NCBI GenBank assembly: GCA_017475895.1
Contig: JAFVEQ010000025.1
Location: 1 to 43,958, forward strand
Direction of reading: 5' to 3'
DNA: 43,958 nucleotides
DNA from: Rickettsiales bacterium
GTDB lineage: Bacteria > Pseudomonadota > Alphaproteobacteria > Rickettsiales > UBA1997
Position 1 is the first letter of the stretch. Each line of letters begins with the position of its first letter. Under the pieces are notes generated by a model, which searched no databases, was not told the origin of the DNA, and worked only from the letters and a program-made list of their open reading frames with translations. The translations under genes and the position numbers were made by a program. Of this stretch, positions 8,458-17,278 are shown one piece after another.

Positions 8458-9479
8458 ACAAACTGTACGGCTTTGATAACATAAAAAAAGATATAGTGGA
8501 TTTGTTTTTAAACAACAGACTACACCACTGTAACTTAATATGCGGAACAAAAGGTATAGGTAAGTATAGTTTTGTACATGATGAAGTTACTGGTTTAGTT
8601 TTAAGTGAAACTAACAAGCTTAACAGAAAAGATATCACCAACAACGAGGTTGAAAATACCTTAAAGTTAATCAATAGCGGGGGTCATACAGATTTTTTTG
8701 TATTAAACATTGATACACTAGACGAAGATGGTAAAGAAAATAATTCAAAAAAAGATGAAATTAATGTAAATCAAACCAGAAAAATCATAAATGATATTAA
8801 ATTAACACCATCCATATCAAAAAATAAAGTTCTTATAATCGATGCCATTGATGACTTAAACATAAACGCACAAAACGCTTTACTAAAAACGTTAGAGGAA
8901 CCACCAGTAAATACTTACTTGCTTTTGATTTGTCATAATATAAATAAGGTAATAACCACAATTAAATCAAGAAGTAATACAATAAATGTTAAACAACTGT
9001 CTTTTGAAGACTGGGGATCTGCCCTATTTTCGAATGAAAATGTACAAAACATTGAAATTAACGATAACGAAATAAAAGATTTATATATTTTATCCAATGC
9101 TTCTGTGGGTTTCGCCATGGACATATTGCAAAATAACGCATTAAAACTTTACGACAACATCCTATATCTTCTTACAAATAAAAACATAGTGGAAATACAA
9201 AAATTTGCAGGAGAACTTACGGAAAATGATAAATTTAACCTATTTGCAACTTTTTTTGATAGAGTTTTAGTGGATGTAATTAATAATAAAACATTGTCGT
9301 TCACCAATGATTTTATTGAAAACAGAAAGGATTTATTTAAACAAATCAGTGAAAAAAATAGCACAACTAAGATAATTGAGTTTTACGACTATTTTTGTAG
9401 CATGAAGAACGATATCAACACATTTAATCTTGATAAAAAACATGCAATAGACGTTATGTTTAACAAAATAACCTTGTAA
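8454..9479 (+). CDS. holB: DNA polymerase III delta-prime subunit
   Basis: This is the clamp-loader subunit delta-prime, 341 aa. It has the AAA+ order: FDNIKKDIVDLFLNNRLHHCNLICGTKGIGKYS (P-loop GTKGIGKY, about residues 33-40), a HTDFFVL strand corresponding to the family's SHPDL, VLIIDAIDDLNINAQNALLKTLEEPP (about residues 125-150) and the sensor IKSRSNTINV, where most homologues have SRC. The zinc-binding Cys quartet found in many delta-prime proteins is absent. It overlaps the previous gene by ATGA. It converges on hdaA with only 5 bp between stops. The assignment is firm because the LLKTLEEPP block is diagnostic. Confidence 0.9.
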   Translation: MNKLYGFDNIKKDIVDLFLNNRLHHCNLICGTKGIGKYSFVHDEVTGLVLSETNKLNRKDITNNEVENTLKLINSGGHTDFFVLNIDTLDEDGKENNSKKDEINVNQTRKIINDIKLTPSISKNKVLIIDAIDDLNINAQNALLKTLEEPPVNTYLLLICHNINKVITTIKSRSNTINVKQLSFEDWGSALFSNENVQNIEINDNEIKDLYILSNASVGFAMDILQNNALKLYDNILYLLTNKNIVEIQKFAGELTENDKFNLFATFFDRVLVDVINNKTLSFTNDFIENRKDLFKQISEKNSTTKIIEFYDYFCSMKNDINTFNLDKKHAIDVMFNKITL

Positions 9480-9484
9480 TATAC

Positions 9485-10168
9485 TTAAATCAGCTCTTTT
9501 ATTAGTTTAAGATTTATCTTGTTTTTATCACTTACCAATATGTCATCAATATTTTTGACAAAGTTAAAAATTACATTATAATTTGTATCAAGTTTTTTTG
9601 TAAGATATTTCAACACATCGCCATTAATATTTATTTGTCTATCTGCAAATAGTTTTACTATAAACATTGTTTTTACGGTTTTTGAAAGTTTTTTAATCTT
9701 TAGATTGACACCGGCATTTATTCTTGACTTTAAATCTTTTATACTAATTTTCTTCTTCAAAATATTGAAATCACTGATAATAAGCATCACTGAACTATTG
9801 TTAAAAACAGTATTTATCAAATACAGGAGCTTTTCTTCGTCAAAATCATCTCGTAGATCATCTAAAATATAATAATCAAATCTTTCAATAACTTCATTTA
9901 CTGTTTTAATAAAATCATTCATATTTAAGCTAAACAAATCATCGTAGTACAAATTTTTTGCGTTGTGTTGTTGTTTCCATATATATCCCAAATGCGTCTT
10001 TCCACATTTCTTCTCACCACTCAAAAATATTAATTGATTATCCAAAATGTTTTCATCATCCTTACTTCTATTCAAAAAATAATATGCCCCATTATTGCCA
10101 TCAAAAACTATAAAATTATTTATATTATAGTCATCCTCATTCAAAAAGCTAAAACCCAACTGTCTCAT
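9485..10168 (-). CDS. hdaA: HdaA-type DnaA regulatory protein
   Basis: Hda/HdaA promotes ATP hydrolysis by DnaA when bound to the sliding clamp, preventing re-initiation. The 227-aa length fits. The extreme N-terminus carries RQLGFSF, a clamp-binding peptide of the QLxLxx type. A DnaA-like AAA+ domain follows with Walker A GEKKCGKTHL (about residues 51-60), a Walker B position at YYILDDL (about 98-104), SRINAGVNLKIKKL (sensor/box VII region) and a C-terminal lid with a NYNVIFNFVKNID block. It lacks the DnaA DNA-binding domain. Its start overlaps the recF stop (ATGA), and dnaN, its expected partner, is two genes upstream. A shortened DnaA paralogue is the alternative, and the clamp motif argues against that. 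Confidence 0.75.
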   Translation of the reverse strand: MRQLGFSFLNEDDYNINNFIVFDGNNGAYYFLNRSKDDENILDNQLIFLSGEKKCGKTHLGYIWKQQHNAKNLYYDDLFSLNMNDFIKTVNEVIERFDYYILDDLRDDFDEEKLLYLINTVFNNSSVMLIISDFNILKKKISIKDLKSRINAGVNLKIKKLSKTVKTMFIVKLFADRQININGDVLKYLTKKLDTNYNVIFNFVKNIDDILVSDKNKINLKLIKELI

Positions 10169-11268
10169 ATTTTTATAAAATTATTACTCAAACCAATAAA
10201 ATCCTGTTCCTTCGTACCAGTTAAAAACGTCTGTACATCAAGATTTTTCAACTCTTCAAAAAATAGCTCTCTCGTTCTGTTGTCAATATGCGAACACACT
10301 TCGTCCAACAATAAAATCGGTATTCCCTTTTTTATTTGCTTTGTAAAAAGCGCCCTCACGAAAATCAACGACATCAACAACATTTTTTGCTCTCCGGTGG
10401 AACATAGGTTAGCAGGCATGTTCTTGTATTTATTTATCACAGCTATGTCACTTTTATGAACACCAAAGGCAGTTTTTTTAGAATTACCATCATCGTTTCT
10501 ATTGTCAAACATTGTTTTTAAATAAAAATTTTCAACATCCATAGATTTTTGATGTAAAAGCATATTTTCAATCACGCCATTTATTACTATATATCCGGTT
10601 GGAAAATTTGTTGTATAATTTTCAAAAATGTTATTAAGATAGTTAACCACTTCATTTCTAACACTGGCAATTGAAACCCCTAATTGTGCTATTTTTTTCT
10701 CAACTATGTTAAGCCATCTATCATCCATAGATTGTGTTGTAAGTATCTTCATTCTTTCCTTCACAAAAAATTCATACTTTTTCACATTATCATAGTGCTC
10801 TAAAAATATTAATTCCGCTGTCTTGTCAATAAATTTTCTTCTATCGACGTTTGTTCCAATAAAAAATGTATCCATCTGCGGAGTCAGCCAAGTTATTTTC
10901 AAAATATCCACCAACAGTGAACCTTTTTTTAGTACCTCATCATTATGTTTTATTATTTTTTTATCGTTTTTTTGCAAAATCAAAAGTTTATTTTCCTCTT
11001 CGTCAATTTTATACTTCATGAATAAACTGAACAAAACATCATCAGGTACCGTGGCTTTGTCGCTACCATTTATATTTACCAGATCTACTAAATTTGCCTT
11101 TCTTATGCCTCTCGAATTTGAAAACAACGATATAGCCTCCAGCAAATTAGTCTTACCAACACCGTTGGCACCAACAACAACATTGAAGTCACTATAAAAG
11201 GAAAATTTACCACTAGTATAATTTCTGAAATTATTTAAAACAATTTCAGAAATATATTGACCATTCAT
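10165..11268 (-). CDS. recF: DNA replication and repair protein RecF
   Basis: RecF is an SMC-like ATPase that loads RecA at gapped DNA together with RecO and RecR. The 367-aa length is normal. Visible are EIVLNNFRNY at the start, Walker A GANGVGKT (residues 33-40), the ABC-type signature region CSTGEQKMLLMSL (about 293-305) and Walker B ILLLDEVCSHID (about 327-338). The gene begins 1 nt after the dnaN stop and overlaps hdaA by ATGA, so dnaN-recF-hdaA are one transcriptional and translationally coupled unit. Confidence 0.95.
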   Translation of the reverse strand: MNGQYISEIVLNNFRNYTSGKFSFYSDFNVVVGANGVGKTNLLEAISLFSNSRGIRKANLVDLVNINGSDKATVPDDVLFSLFMKYKIDEEENKLLILQKNDKKIIKHNDEVLKKGSLLVDILKITWLTPQMDTFFIGTNVDRRKFIDKTAELIFLEHYDNVKKYEFFVKERMKILTTQSMDDRWLNIVEKKIAQLGVSIASVRNEVVNYLNNIFENYTTNFPTGYIVINGVIENMLLHQKSMDVENFYLKTMFDNRNDDGNSKKTAFGVHKSDIAVINKYKNMPANLCSTGEQKMLLMSLIFVRALFTKQIKKGIPILLLDEVCSHIDNRTRELFFEELKNLDVQTFLTGTKEQDFIGLSNNFIKI

Positions 11269-11269
11269 A

Positions 11270-12400
11270 TTAAATTCTTACAGGCATTAAAACGAAAGAA
11301 CTATTATTTTCCTCTTCGCCCTTTATTAATATGGCAGATGAACCATCCTTGAAATGCATACTAACAACATCACTATCTATTTGACTAAAGATATCCAGTA
11401 TAAATCTTGAATTAAAACCAATTTCTATACTTTCGGTATATGGAAAATCAACTTTTATATCCTCCACAGCAGAACCATTTTCAGCAGAACTGGATTCTAA
11501 AACCAAATTATTTTCCGTCAAAGTAAACTTTATACCCTTGTGTCCATCGGAGGCAACCGTTGAAACTCTATCTATTATATTCGTTAGTAGTTTTTTATCA
11601 ACCTTTAGCACCTTGTTGTTATCCTTTGGTAAAACTCTGTTGTAATCCGGAAACTCAGCATCTATCAACTTCGATATTATTATTGTATCCTTCGTTTCAA
11701 TTTTTATCTTTGTTTTTGATAGGTAAACATCCACATCATCAGCCATAAAGTTTGCCAAAACCTTCTTTATTTCCGGCAGTGCTTTTTTTGGTATTATAAC
11801 ACCACCTATTTTACTTTTTCCAACATAGTCACCAGATTTTATCATTGATAGTCTATGTCCGTCAGTCGATACACCACACAATTTAACGCCATCTTCATCA
11901 TCCACCGTTTGAATAAATAGACCATTCAGGTAATATCTACTGGGATCATCTGATATTGATAACCTTGTTTTATCTATAATATTAATGAGGCTCTGGGCCG
12001 GTATTTTAAATTCACTCGGCATTTCCTGTTCTTCAAAATTTGGATAACCATCCACATCTAAACACATTAACTTAAACTTACTTTTACCTGATTTTATATA
12101 TAAATTATTCTCATCTTTTACATATTCACAGCTTATTTCTGCTCCATCTTCCATCTTTTTGACTATATCGTAAATTAATTGAGCTGAAACGGTTGTTGCA
12201 CCCTCCGCACTAACATTTGCTTTACTACTGTTTTTTATATATGTATCAGAGTCCGTTCCAGTCAAGAAAACAGTATCGTTTTTTGTTTCAATTTTTATAT
12301 TTTGTAATATAGCTGGATTATTTTGATTTTTTCTGCTGGCCACGTTGCACACATTGGACAACGACTTGATAAAAACTTCTTTTTCAGTTGTAAATTTCAT
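11270..12400 (-). CDS. dnaN: DNA polymerase III beta sliding clamp
   Basis: This is the ring-shaped processivity clamp of the replicase and the docking surface for HdaA and polymerase subunits. The 376-aa protein has the three-domain clamp pattern: KFTTEKEVFIKSLSNVCNVASRK at the start, YYLNGLFIQ and STDGHRLSM in the central domain (about residues 155-185), RVLPKDNN before the third, and FVLMPVRI at the C-terminus (family MPMRL). I start at ATG 12400; the in-frame TTG at 12415 only adds GALI. It is the first gene of dnaN-recF-hdaA and is divergent from rpsO. Confidence 0.95.
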   Translation of the reverse strand: MKFTTEKEVFIKSLSNVCNVASRKNQNNPAILQNIKIETKNDTVFLTGTDSDTYIKNSSKANVSAEGATTVSAQLIYDIVKKMEDGAEISCEYVKDENNLYIKSGKSKFKLMCLDVDGYPNFEEQEMPSEFKIPAQSLINIIDKTRLSISDDPSRYYLNGLFIQTVDDEDGVKLCGVSTDGHRLSMIKSGDYVGKSKIGGVIIPKKALPEIKKVLANFMADDVDVYLSKTKIKIETKDTIIISKLIDAEFPDYNRVLPKDNNKVLKVDKKLLTNIIDRVSTVASDGHKGIKFTLTENNLVLESSSAENGSAVEDIKVDFPYTESIEIGFNSRFILDIFSQIDSDVVSMHFKDGSSAILIKGEEENNSSFVLMPVRI

Positions 12401-12469
12401 TATTAATGCACCCAAAATTTATCTTGCTTTATGTTATATTTTCAAAACAAAAAATCAACAGATTTTCTA

Positions 12470-12497
12470 TGGACTTTTTAAATTTTAATTCTATAAT
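12470..12497 (+). promoter_or_regulatory. candidate rpsO-pnp promoter
   Basis: A perfect -10 TATAAT (12492-12497) with a 4/6 -35 TGGACT (12470-12475) and a 16-nt spacer. It would give a leader of roughly 60 nt that contains the hairpin at 12505-12526. Confidence 0.45.
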
Positions 12498-12504
12498 CAA
12501 CGAG

Positions 12505-12526
12505 AAACTGCGTTTTGAGGCGGTTT
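12505..12526 (+). promoter_or_regulatory. rpsO leader hairpin, possible S15 autoregulatory site
   Basis: AAACTGC (12505-12511) can pair with GCGGTTT (12520-12526): a 7-bp stem with one U-G pair next to a G-C pair and an 8-nt loop. It lies 38 nt before the rpsO ATG. Ribosomal protein S15 represses its own mRNA in many bacteria and favours adjacent G-U/G-C pairs (known). Its role here is inferred. Confidence 0.4.
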
Positions 12527-12563
12527 ATTACTTAAATAAATTATTAATAATAATATCTCAAAA

Positions 12564-12839
12564 ATGAGTATAACAAAAGAAAAAAAACAAGAGTTGATTG
12601 GCGAATTTGCCACAAAGCAAGGTGATACTGGATCCATAGAGGTTCAATGTGCCGTTTTAACCGAGAGAATCAAAAACTTAACAGAGCATCTGAAAGGTCA
12701 TAATAAAGATTTTTCTTCGAGAAATGGATTGATGGTTTTGGTAGCTAGAAGAAAAAGATTGTTAAAATATCTAGAAAAGAAAGATGCTAACAGATACTTT
12801 AATTTAACTAAAGTGTTGGGTTTAAAAGGTAACAAATAG
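12564..12839 (+). CDS. rpsO: 30S ribosomal protein S15
   Basis: S15 binds the central domain of 16S rRNA early in 30S assembly. The 91-aa protein has the family signature: [20 protein letters not shown] (about residues 22-41), [15 protein letters not shown] and [17 protein letters not shown]. There is no Shine-Dalgarno; the ATG is preceded by TCAAAA. It is followed at once by pnp, the classical rpsO-pnp order. The leader carries a hairpin that may mediate autorepression. Confidence 0.97.
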   Translation: MSITKEKKQELIGEFATKQGDTGSIEVQCAVLTERIKNLTEHLKGHNKDFSSRNGLMVLVARRKRLLKYLEKKDANRYFNLTKVLGLKGNK

Positions 12840-12847
12840 GAAGTTTG

Positions 12848-14965
12848 ATGTTTAATATTATAAAAAAAGAGATTAATTTAGATGGTAAAACTCTAAGTTT
12901 AGAGACCGGTAAAATAGGAAGGCAAGCGAGTAGTGTTATAGCTAGAATGGGTGATACAGTTGTTATGGCAAACGTAACCACAGCAACAAAAGAAAGTACA
13001 GGGCTTGATTTTGTACCACTAACAATAAGTTATGTGGAAAAATTCTATGCTGCCGGACAGGTTCCGCCAGGATTTGTAAAAAGAGAAACAAAGCCAAATG
13101 ACCATGAGGTTTTAATATCTAGGTTGATAGATAGACCAATAAGACCACTATTTCCGAGTAACTATAGATACGAAACCAATGTATTCTGTACACTTTTATC
13201 CTATGACAAAAGTTGTCCTGCAGAGGTTGTAGCAAGCATAGCAGCATCAGCAGCTTTAAGTATTTCAAAAGCTCCTTTTGAAGGCCCAATAGCAACCGTA
13301 AAGGTCGGCTATAGAGATGGAGAATTTCTTTTGAATCCAATGAAACCGTTTGAAGATAACAGTAAACTGGAACTGGTTGTTTCCGGAACAGAAGATTCTG
13401 TCCTAATGGTTGAGTCAGAAGTCAAACAATTGAGTGAAGAAGAAATGCTTTTGGCAATAAAATTTGCTCAAGATTCCATAAGACCAATAGTGGAAATGAT
13501 AAAAGATTTTGCTGCTCAATGTAATGTTGAAAAACTTGAAATAGCAGAGGAAGATAATACTGAATTAACAAAATCAGTTATTGATTTTGCTAAAAACGAT
13601 ATAATTAACGCCTTTGAAATAACGGAAAGACAACAGAGAACAAAACTTTTGGAAGAAATAAAAAACAAAGTATTCGAAAAGTTTGTTCCGGAGGATGCTG
13701 ATGAAGTTTTACAAAACAAAGTTGATTTTATCTTTAAAGAAACTGAAAGAGATGTTGTAAGACAAAAGCTTTTGACAACAGGAAAAAGAATTGACGGCAG
13801 AACAAAAACCGAAGTTAGACCAATAGTTGCTGAAGTTGACGTTTTACCGAAAAATATAGTTCATGGATCTGCTCTATTCACCAGAGGTGAAACTCAATCA
13901 TTAAGTGTTTTAACGCTGGGTTCTTCATATGATGAACAGATAGTTGACGGAATCGGAACTGATATAACAAGAGAAACATTCATGTTGCACTATAACTTCC
14001 CGCCATACGCTGTAGGTGAATGCGGAAAAATGGGCGCTCCCGGAAGAAGAGAAATAGGACATGGAAAATTAGCTTGGAGAGCTTTAAATAATATAAAACC
14101 AACAAAAGAGGAGTTTCCGTACACCATAAGACTTGTTTCTGAAATTACAGAATCAAATGGATCATCTTCAATGGCCACAGTTTGCGCTGGGTCAATGGCT
14201 TTGATGGCTGGTGGTGTTCCGATGAAGGCACCGGTAGCTGGTATAGCGATGGGACTTGTTAAAGAAGGTGATGATTTCGTAGTTCTAACCGATATAATGG
14301 GAGACGAGGACCATTTGGGAGATATGGATTTCAAGGTTGCTGGAACAGAAGATTCCATAACAGCTTTACAGATGGATATAAAATGTAAAGGTGTTACTCC
14401 GGAAATCATGAAAACAGCTCTACAACAGGCAAAGGAAGGTAGAATTCACATTCTTGGAGAAATGGCAAAAGCCATTACAGAATCAAGAAAAGAATTGGCT
14501 GAATCAGCACCAAAAATGAAAACAATAAAAATTCCTGTTGATAAAATTAAGGATGTGATCGGTAGCCAAGGTAAAAATATTAAAAACATAACCGAAACTT
14601 CCGAAACCACAATAGATATTGAAGAGGATGGTAGAGTTAAAATTTTAGGTGCCACCACAGAAAATATTGAAAAAGCAATAGCAATGATTAATGCCTTAAC
14701 CTTTGAACCAACGGTCGGTAAAATATATACCGGAAAAGTTGTAAAAATACTCGATGTTGGTGCTTTCGTTCAGTTATCTAGCAACATAGATGGTTTTGTT
14801 CACATTAGTGAACTAGCCAACTACAGAGTTGACTTTGTAGATGACATATTAACGGAAGGACAGGAAATTAAGGTTAAAATAATTGGTTTTGACAAAAAAG
14901 GAAAACCCAAATTAAGCTACAGAGAGGTTGACCAAAAAACTGGAGCTGATTTAGGTAGAAAATAG
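12848..14965 (+). CDS. pnp: polyribonucleotide nucleotidyltransferase (PNPase)
   Basis: PNPase is a phosphorolytic 3'-5' exoribonuclease and RNA polymerase of RNA turnover. The 705-aa protein has the full domain set: a first RNase PH domain (GKIGRQASSVIARMGDT near residues 20-36, then FYAAGQVPPGF and RPIRPLFP), an alpha-helical linker (about 215-300), a second PH domain (GSALFTRGETQ, VAGIAMGLV, DIMGDEDHLGDMDFKVAGT), KH (IKDVIGSQGKNIK, about 560-575) and S1 (GKVVKILDVGAFVQL, about 628-642). I start at ATG 12848, not the TTG just before it. AGGAAG, overlapping the rpsO stop, is a well placed ribosome-binding site, implying coupling. Transcription probably ends at the hairpin at 14987-15016. Confidence 0.97.
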   Translation: MFNIIKKEINLDGKTLSLETGKIGRQASSVIARMGDTVVMANVTTATKESTGLDFVPLTISYVEKFYAAGQVPPGFVKRETKPNDHEVLISRLIDRPIRPLFPSNYRYETNVFCTLLSYDKSCPAEVVASIAASAALSISKAPFEGPIATVKVGYRDGEFLLNPMKPFEDNSKLELVVSGTEDSVLMVESEVKQLSEEEMLLAIKFAQDSIRPIVEMIKDFAAQCNVEKLEIAEEDNTELTKSVIDFAKNDIINAFEITERQQRTKLLEEIKNKVFEKFVPEDADEVLQNKVDFIFKETERDVVRQKLLTTGKRIDGRTKTEVRPIVAEVDVLPKNIVHGSALFTRGETQSLSVLTLGSSYDEQIVDGIGTDITRETFMLHYNFPPYAVGECGKMGAPGRREIGHGKLAWRALNNIKPTKEEFPYTIRLVSEITESNGSSSMATVCAGSMALMAGGVPMKAPVAGIAMGLVKEGDDFVVLTDIMGDEDHLGDMDFKVAGTEDSITALQMDIKCKGVTPEIMKTALQQAKEGRIHILGEMAKAITESRKELAESAPKMKTIKIPVDKIKDVIGSQGKNIKNITETSETTIDIEEDGRVKILGATTENIEKAIAMINALTFEPTVGKIYTGKVVKILDVGAFVQLSSNIDGFVHISELANYRVDFVDDILTEGQEIKVKIIGFDKKGKPKLSYREVDQKTGADLGRK

Positions 14966-14986
14966 TTAATTTTTTATAAATCATGG

Positions 14987-15020
14987 TATAGTCTGCGAAA
15001 AATTCCGTAGACTATATTTT
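14987..15020. terminator. bidirectional terminator between pnp and the DUF167 gene
   Basis: TATAGTCT (14987-14994) pairs perfectly with AGACTATA (15009-15016). An inner CG/CG extends the stem, and a T run follows on the plus strand. It starts 21 nt after the pnp stop and overlaps the last codons of the convergent DUF167 gene. Confidence 0.7.
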
Positions 15021-15263
15021 TATTTCAATTTTTTTATTGGAATTACTCTTTCCGGATAGAATTTTAATATTACTCTTCGGTACCTTTAAAGTTTTATGAA
15101 TCAAGTTTATAACAGCTTCATTTGCTTTGTTATTTTCTGGTACCTCTACAACTTTAATTTTAACCGTATCATCATCCACAGTTATTCCACTGCGAGAACT
15201 CTTTGGTATAACTTTAATATTTATTATGCCGTTATTTTTTAGAACAAAATCTCTAAAATCCAT
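15012..15263 (-). CDS. DUF167 (YggU-family) protein
   Basis: This 83-aa protein matches the small conserved DUF167/YggU family: INIKVIPKSSRSGI near residues 14-27, VKIKVVEVPENNKANEAVINLI (about 34-55) and NIKILSGKSNSNKKIEI at the end. The family's function is not established. It is the last gene of gapR-ychF-(pseudo-protease)-DUF167, 5 nt after the gene before it, and its 3' end lies inside the shared terminator. Confidence 0.85.
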   Translation of the reverse strand: MDFRDFVLKNNGIINIKVIPKSSRSGITVDDDTVKIKVVEVPENNKANEAVINLIHKTLKVPKSNIKILSGKSNSNKKIEIKI

Positions 15264-15268
15264 AATAT

Positions 15269-16168
15269 CTATCTATAAACTTTAAATACTCTCGGAACAA
15301 CTTTTGTTTCGGTTCTGCACACCAATTTATAATTTATCCTATTTGTATAGTTGGTAAGTGAATACAGATCAGCGTTGTCCATATTTACATAATAACCAAC
15401 ATTATTACTTCTTAAGTATGGTTTTACTATATCCGGAGTAATCACTTCAATCTTTTTCTTAAATAATTTAAATCCACTATCTTTAACGTTATCGCTGGTT
15501 ATACCACTAAATTCCAGCTTATCACTTAAAACAACTTCTCCGGTATTTTGTCTTATTCTATCTAAATCAACATATTTTACATAATCCTTTTTATTTTCTT
15601 TTAGTTTAAATTTTTTATATTTATATCTTACATCATTGATTGTTTTTGATACGTATACGTCATCATTTTTATTAACATTTACAACCCTTGGAAAAACAAC
15701 AAAATTATCTACATCAACAACCCTTGCATATTCATCAGTCATCGTCAATATCGCCAAATCCATATATTCACTATAATTTTTTATATATACTTCGAATATT
15801 TTGTCACTAGATACCAAAAAAAATCTCAACTTATCGCTACTATTTCTAACTTGACATGCTTTTTTTATTGAGTTATATGTAGTTAAGAAATTATGTCCAT
15901 TAATGGCAATGGCATTATTTGCAAATTTTGAATTGTCTATAAAATAACTTATTCTACTTGTACTAAAATTACGTTTATATATGCCATTAATTTTTAAAAA
16001 TATAATCAAACCCACAAGCAAAAAAATAGCATATCTAAAATTGTAGATAAAATATTTAGCTTTATCAATAACTTTAGTTATATTTTTATTGGAATTTACA
16101 TATTTAACGAAACTGTTAATTTCATTTTTAATGGTATCCTTTAATTTTTTTATACCCAATGTTTTCAT
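15269..16168 (-). CDS. membrane-anchored protein with a degenerate trypsin-like domain
   Basis: This 299-aa protein has a basic cytoplasmic N-terminus (about residues 1-45), a single transmembrane segment (YAIFLLVGLIIFLKI, about 48-62) and a ~235-residue extra-cytoplasmic part. That part follows the order of a trypsin-like (HtrA-type) domain: AIAINGHNFLTTYNSI where active enzymes have a strand and GxGxxxTxxHVV, MDLAILTM where they have DLAVLxL, and a late SDKLEFSGITSD where GNSGGPL would be. The His and Ser positions are not convincing, so it looks like an inactive fold. The fold call is a pattern inference. AGGA overlapping the ychF stop is its ribosome-binding site, so it is co-translated with ychF. 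Its partner is unknown. Confidence 0.45.
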   Translation of the reverse strand: MKTLGIKKLKDTIKNEINSFVKYVNSNKNITKVIDKAKYFIYNFRYAIFLLVGLIIFLKINGIYKRNFSTSRISYFIDNSKFANNAIAINGHNFLTTYNSIKKACQVRNSSDKLRFFLVSSDKIFEVYIKNYSEYMDLAILTMTDEYARVVDVDNFVVFPRVVNVNKNDDVYVSKTINDVRYKYKKFKLKENKKDYVKYVDLDRIRQNTGEVVLSDKLEFSGITSDNVKDSGFKLFKKKIEVITPDIVKPYLRSNNVGYYVNMDNADLYSLTNYTNRINYKLVCRTETKVVPRVFKVYR

Positions 16169-16176
16169 ATTTTTTC

Positions 16177-17277
16177 CTAAATATTAAATCTAAAATGGAA
16201 AATGTCACCATCCTGAACCACATATTCTTTACCCTCCAGTCTCAACTTGCCAGCATTTTTACAGCCCTCTTCTCCCTTAAAGTTAATATAATCATCATAG
16301 GATATTGTTTCGGCTCTTATAAAACCCTTTTCAAAATCAGTGTGGATAACACCGGCCGCCTGAGGTGCCAAAGAATTTCTTTTAACTGTCCAAGAATGTG
16401 CTTCTTTTGATCCAACTGTAAAGAAACTTATTAGATCTAGCAAACCATATGCTGTTTTTATAATTTTATCAAGTCCCTTTTCCTTTAGACCAAGAGTATT
16501 CAAGAATTCAATCTTTTCCTCTTCACTATCCAAAATAGCAATTTCAGACTCCACTTTAGCGGATATTATTGTTGATATGTAGTTATTTTTACTGCAGTAA
16601 TCCTCAACCATTTTTGTATATCTATTGCCGGTAATTACATCATTTTCGCTAACATTACAAACAAAAAATTGTTTTTTGCCAGTCAACAATTGAAGCAACT
16701 TAAAATTTTTCATTTCGTCGGCTGTAATATCAGTTTCAATGGCCATTTTACCAGAATTCAAAGTATTTAAAACCTTTTTCATAAGAGTAACTTGCTCTAT
16801 AGCGGTTTTATCGCCACCTCTGACTTTTTTCTCCGCATTTTGCATCCTCTTTTCCAGTGATTCAATATCCGCTAAAATAAGTTCAGTTTGTATAAGCTCT
16901 ATATCTCTTATGGGGTCAACCGGACCCTCCACGTGTGTTATATTTTCATCATCAAAACATCTAACAACATTTAAAATACAATCAACTTCCCTTATATTTG
17001 CTAAAAACTGATTTCCAAGCCCTTCCCCTTTACTTGCTCCCTTAACTAAACCAGCAATATCAACAAAATCTATCTGTGATCTTATTATTTCCTGTGATTT
17101 AGCTATTTCCGCCAGCTTTTCCAATCTTTCATCGGCAACGGACACTCTACCAACATTGGCCTCTATGGTACAAAACGGGTAGTTAGCAGCTTCCGCTTCC
17201 ATTGTTTGCATCAGAGCATTAAATAATGTTGATTTTCCAACATTTGGTAACCCAACTATTCCGCACTGTAAAGTCAT
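16177..17277 (-). CDS. ychF: ribosome-associated ATPase/GTPase YchF (Obg family)
   Basis: YchF (human OLA1) is a cytosolic P-loop NTPase that binds ribosomes. The 366-aa length is standard. Visible are Walker A GLPNVGKST (residues 9-17), the G3 block DFVDIAGLVKGASKGEGLGNQF, FVCNVSEND in which NxxE replaces the NKxD of true GTPases (the hallmark that lets YchF use ATP), and the C-terminal TGS-type domain with SWTVKRNSLAPQAAGVIHTDFEKGFI. I start at ATG 17277, 1 nt after the gapR stop; the longer form adds a non-family extension overlapping gapR. Confidence 0.96.
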   Translation of the reverse strand: MTLQCGIVGLPNVGKSTLFNALMQTMEAEAANYPFCTIEANVGRVSVADERLEKLAEIAKSQEIIRSQIDFVDIAGLVKGASKGEGLGNQFLANIREVDCILNVVRCFDDENITHVEGPVDPIRDIELIQTELILADIESLEKRMQNAEKKVRGGDKTAIEQVTLMKKVLNTLNSGKMAIETDITADEMKNFKLLQLLTGKKQFFVCNVSENDVITGNRYTKMVEDYCSKNNYISTIISAKVESEIAILDSEEEKIEFLNTLGLKEKGLDKIIKTAYGLLDLISFFTVGSKEAHSWTVKRNSLAPQAAGVIHTDFEKGFIRAETISYDDYINFKGEEGCKNAGKLRLEGKEYVVQDGDIFHFRFNI

Positions 17278-17278
17278 A

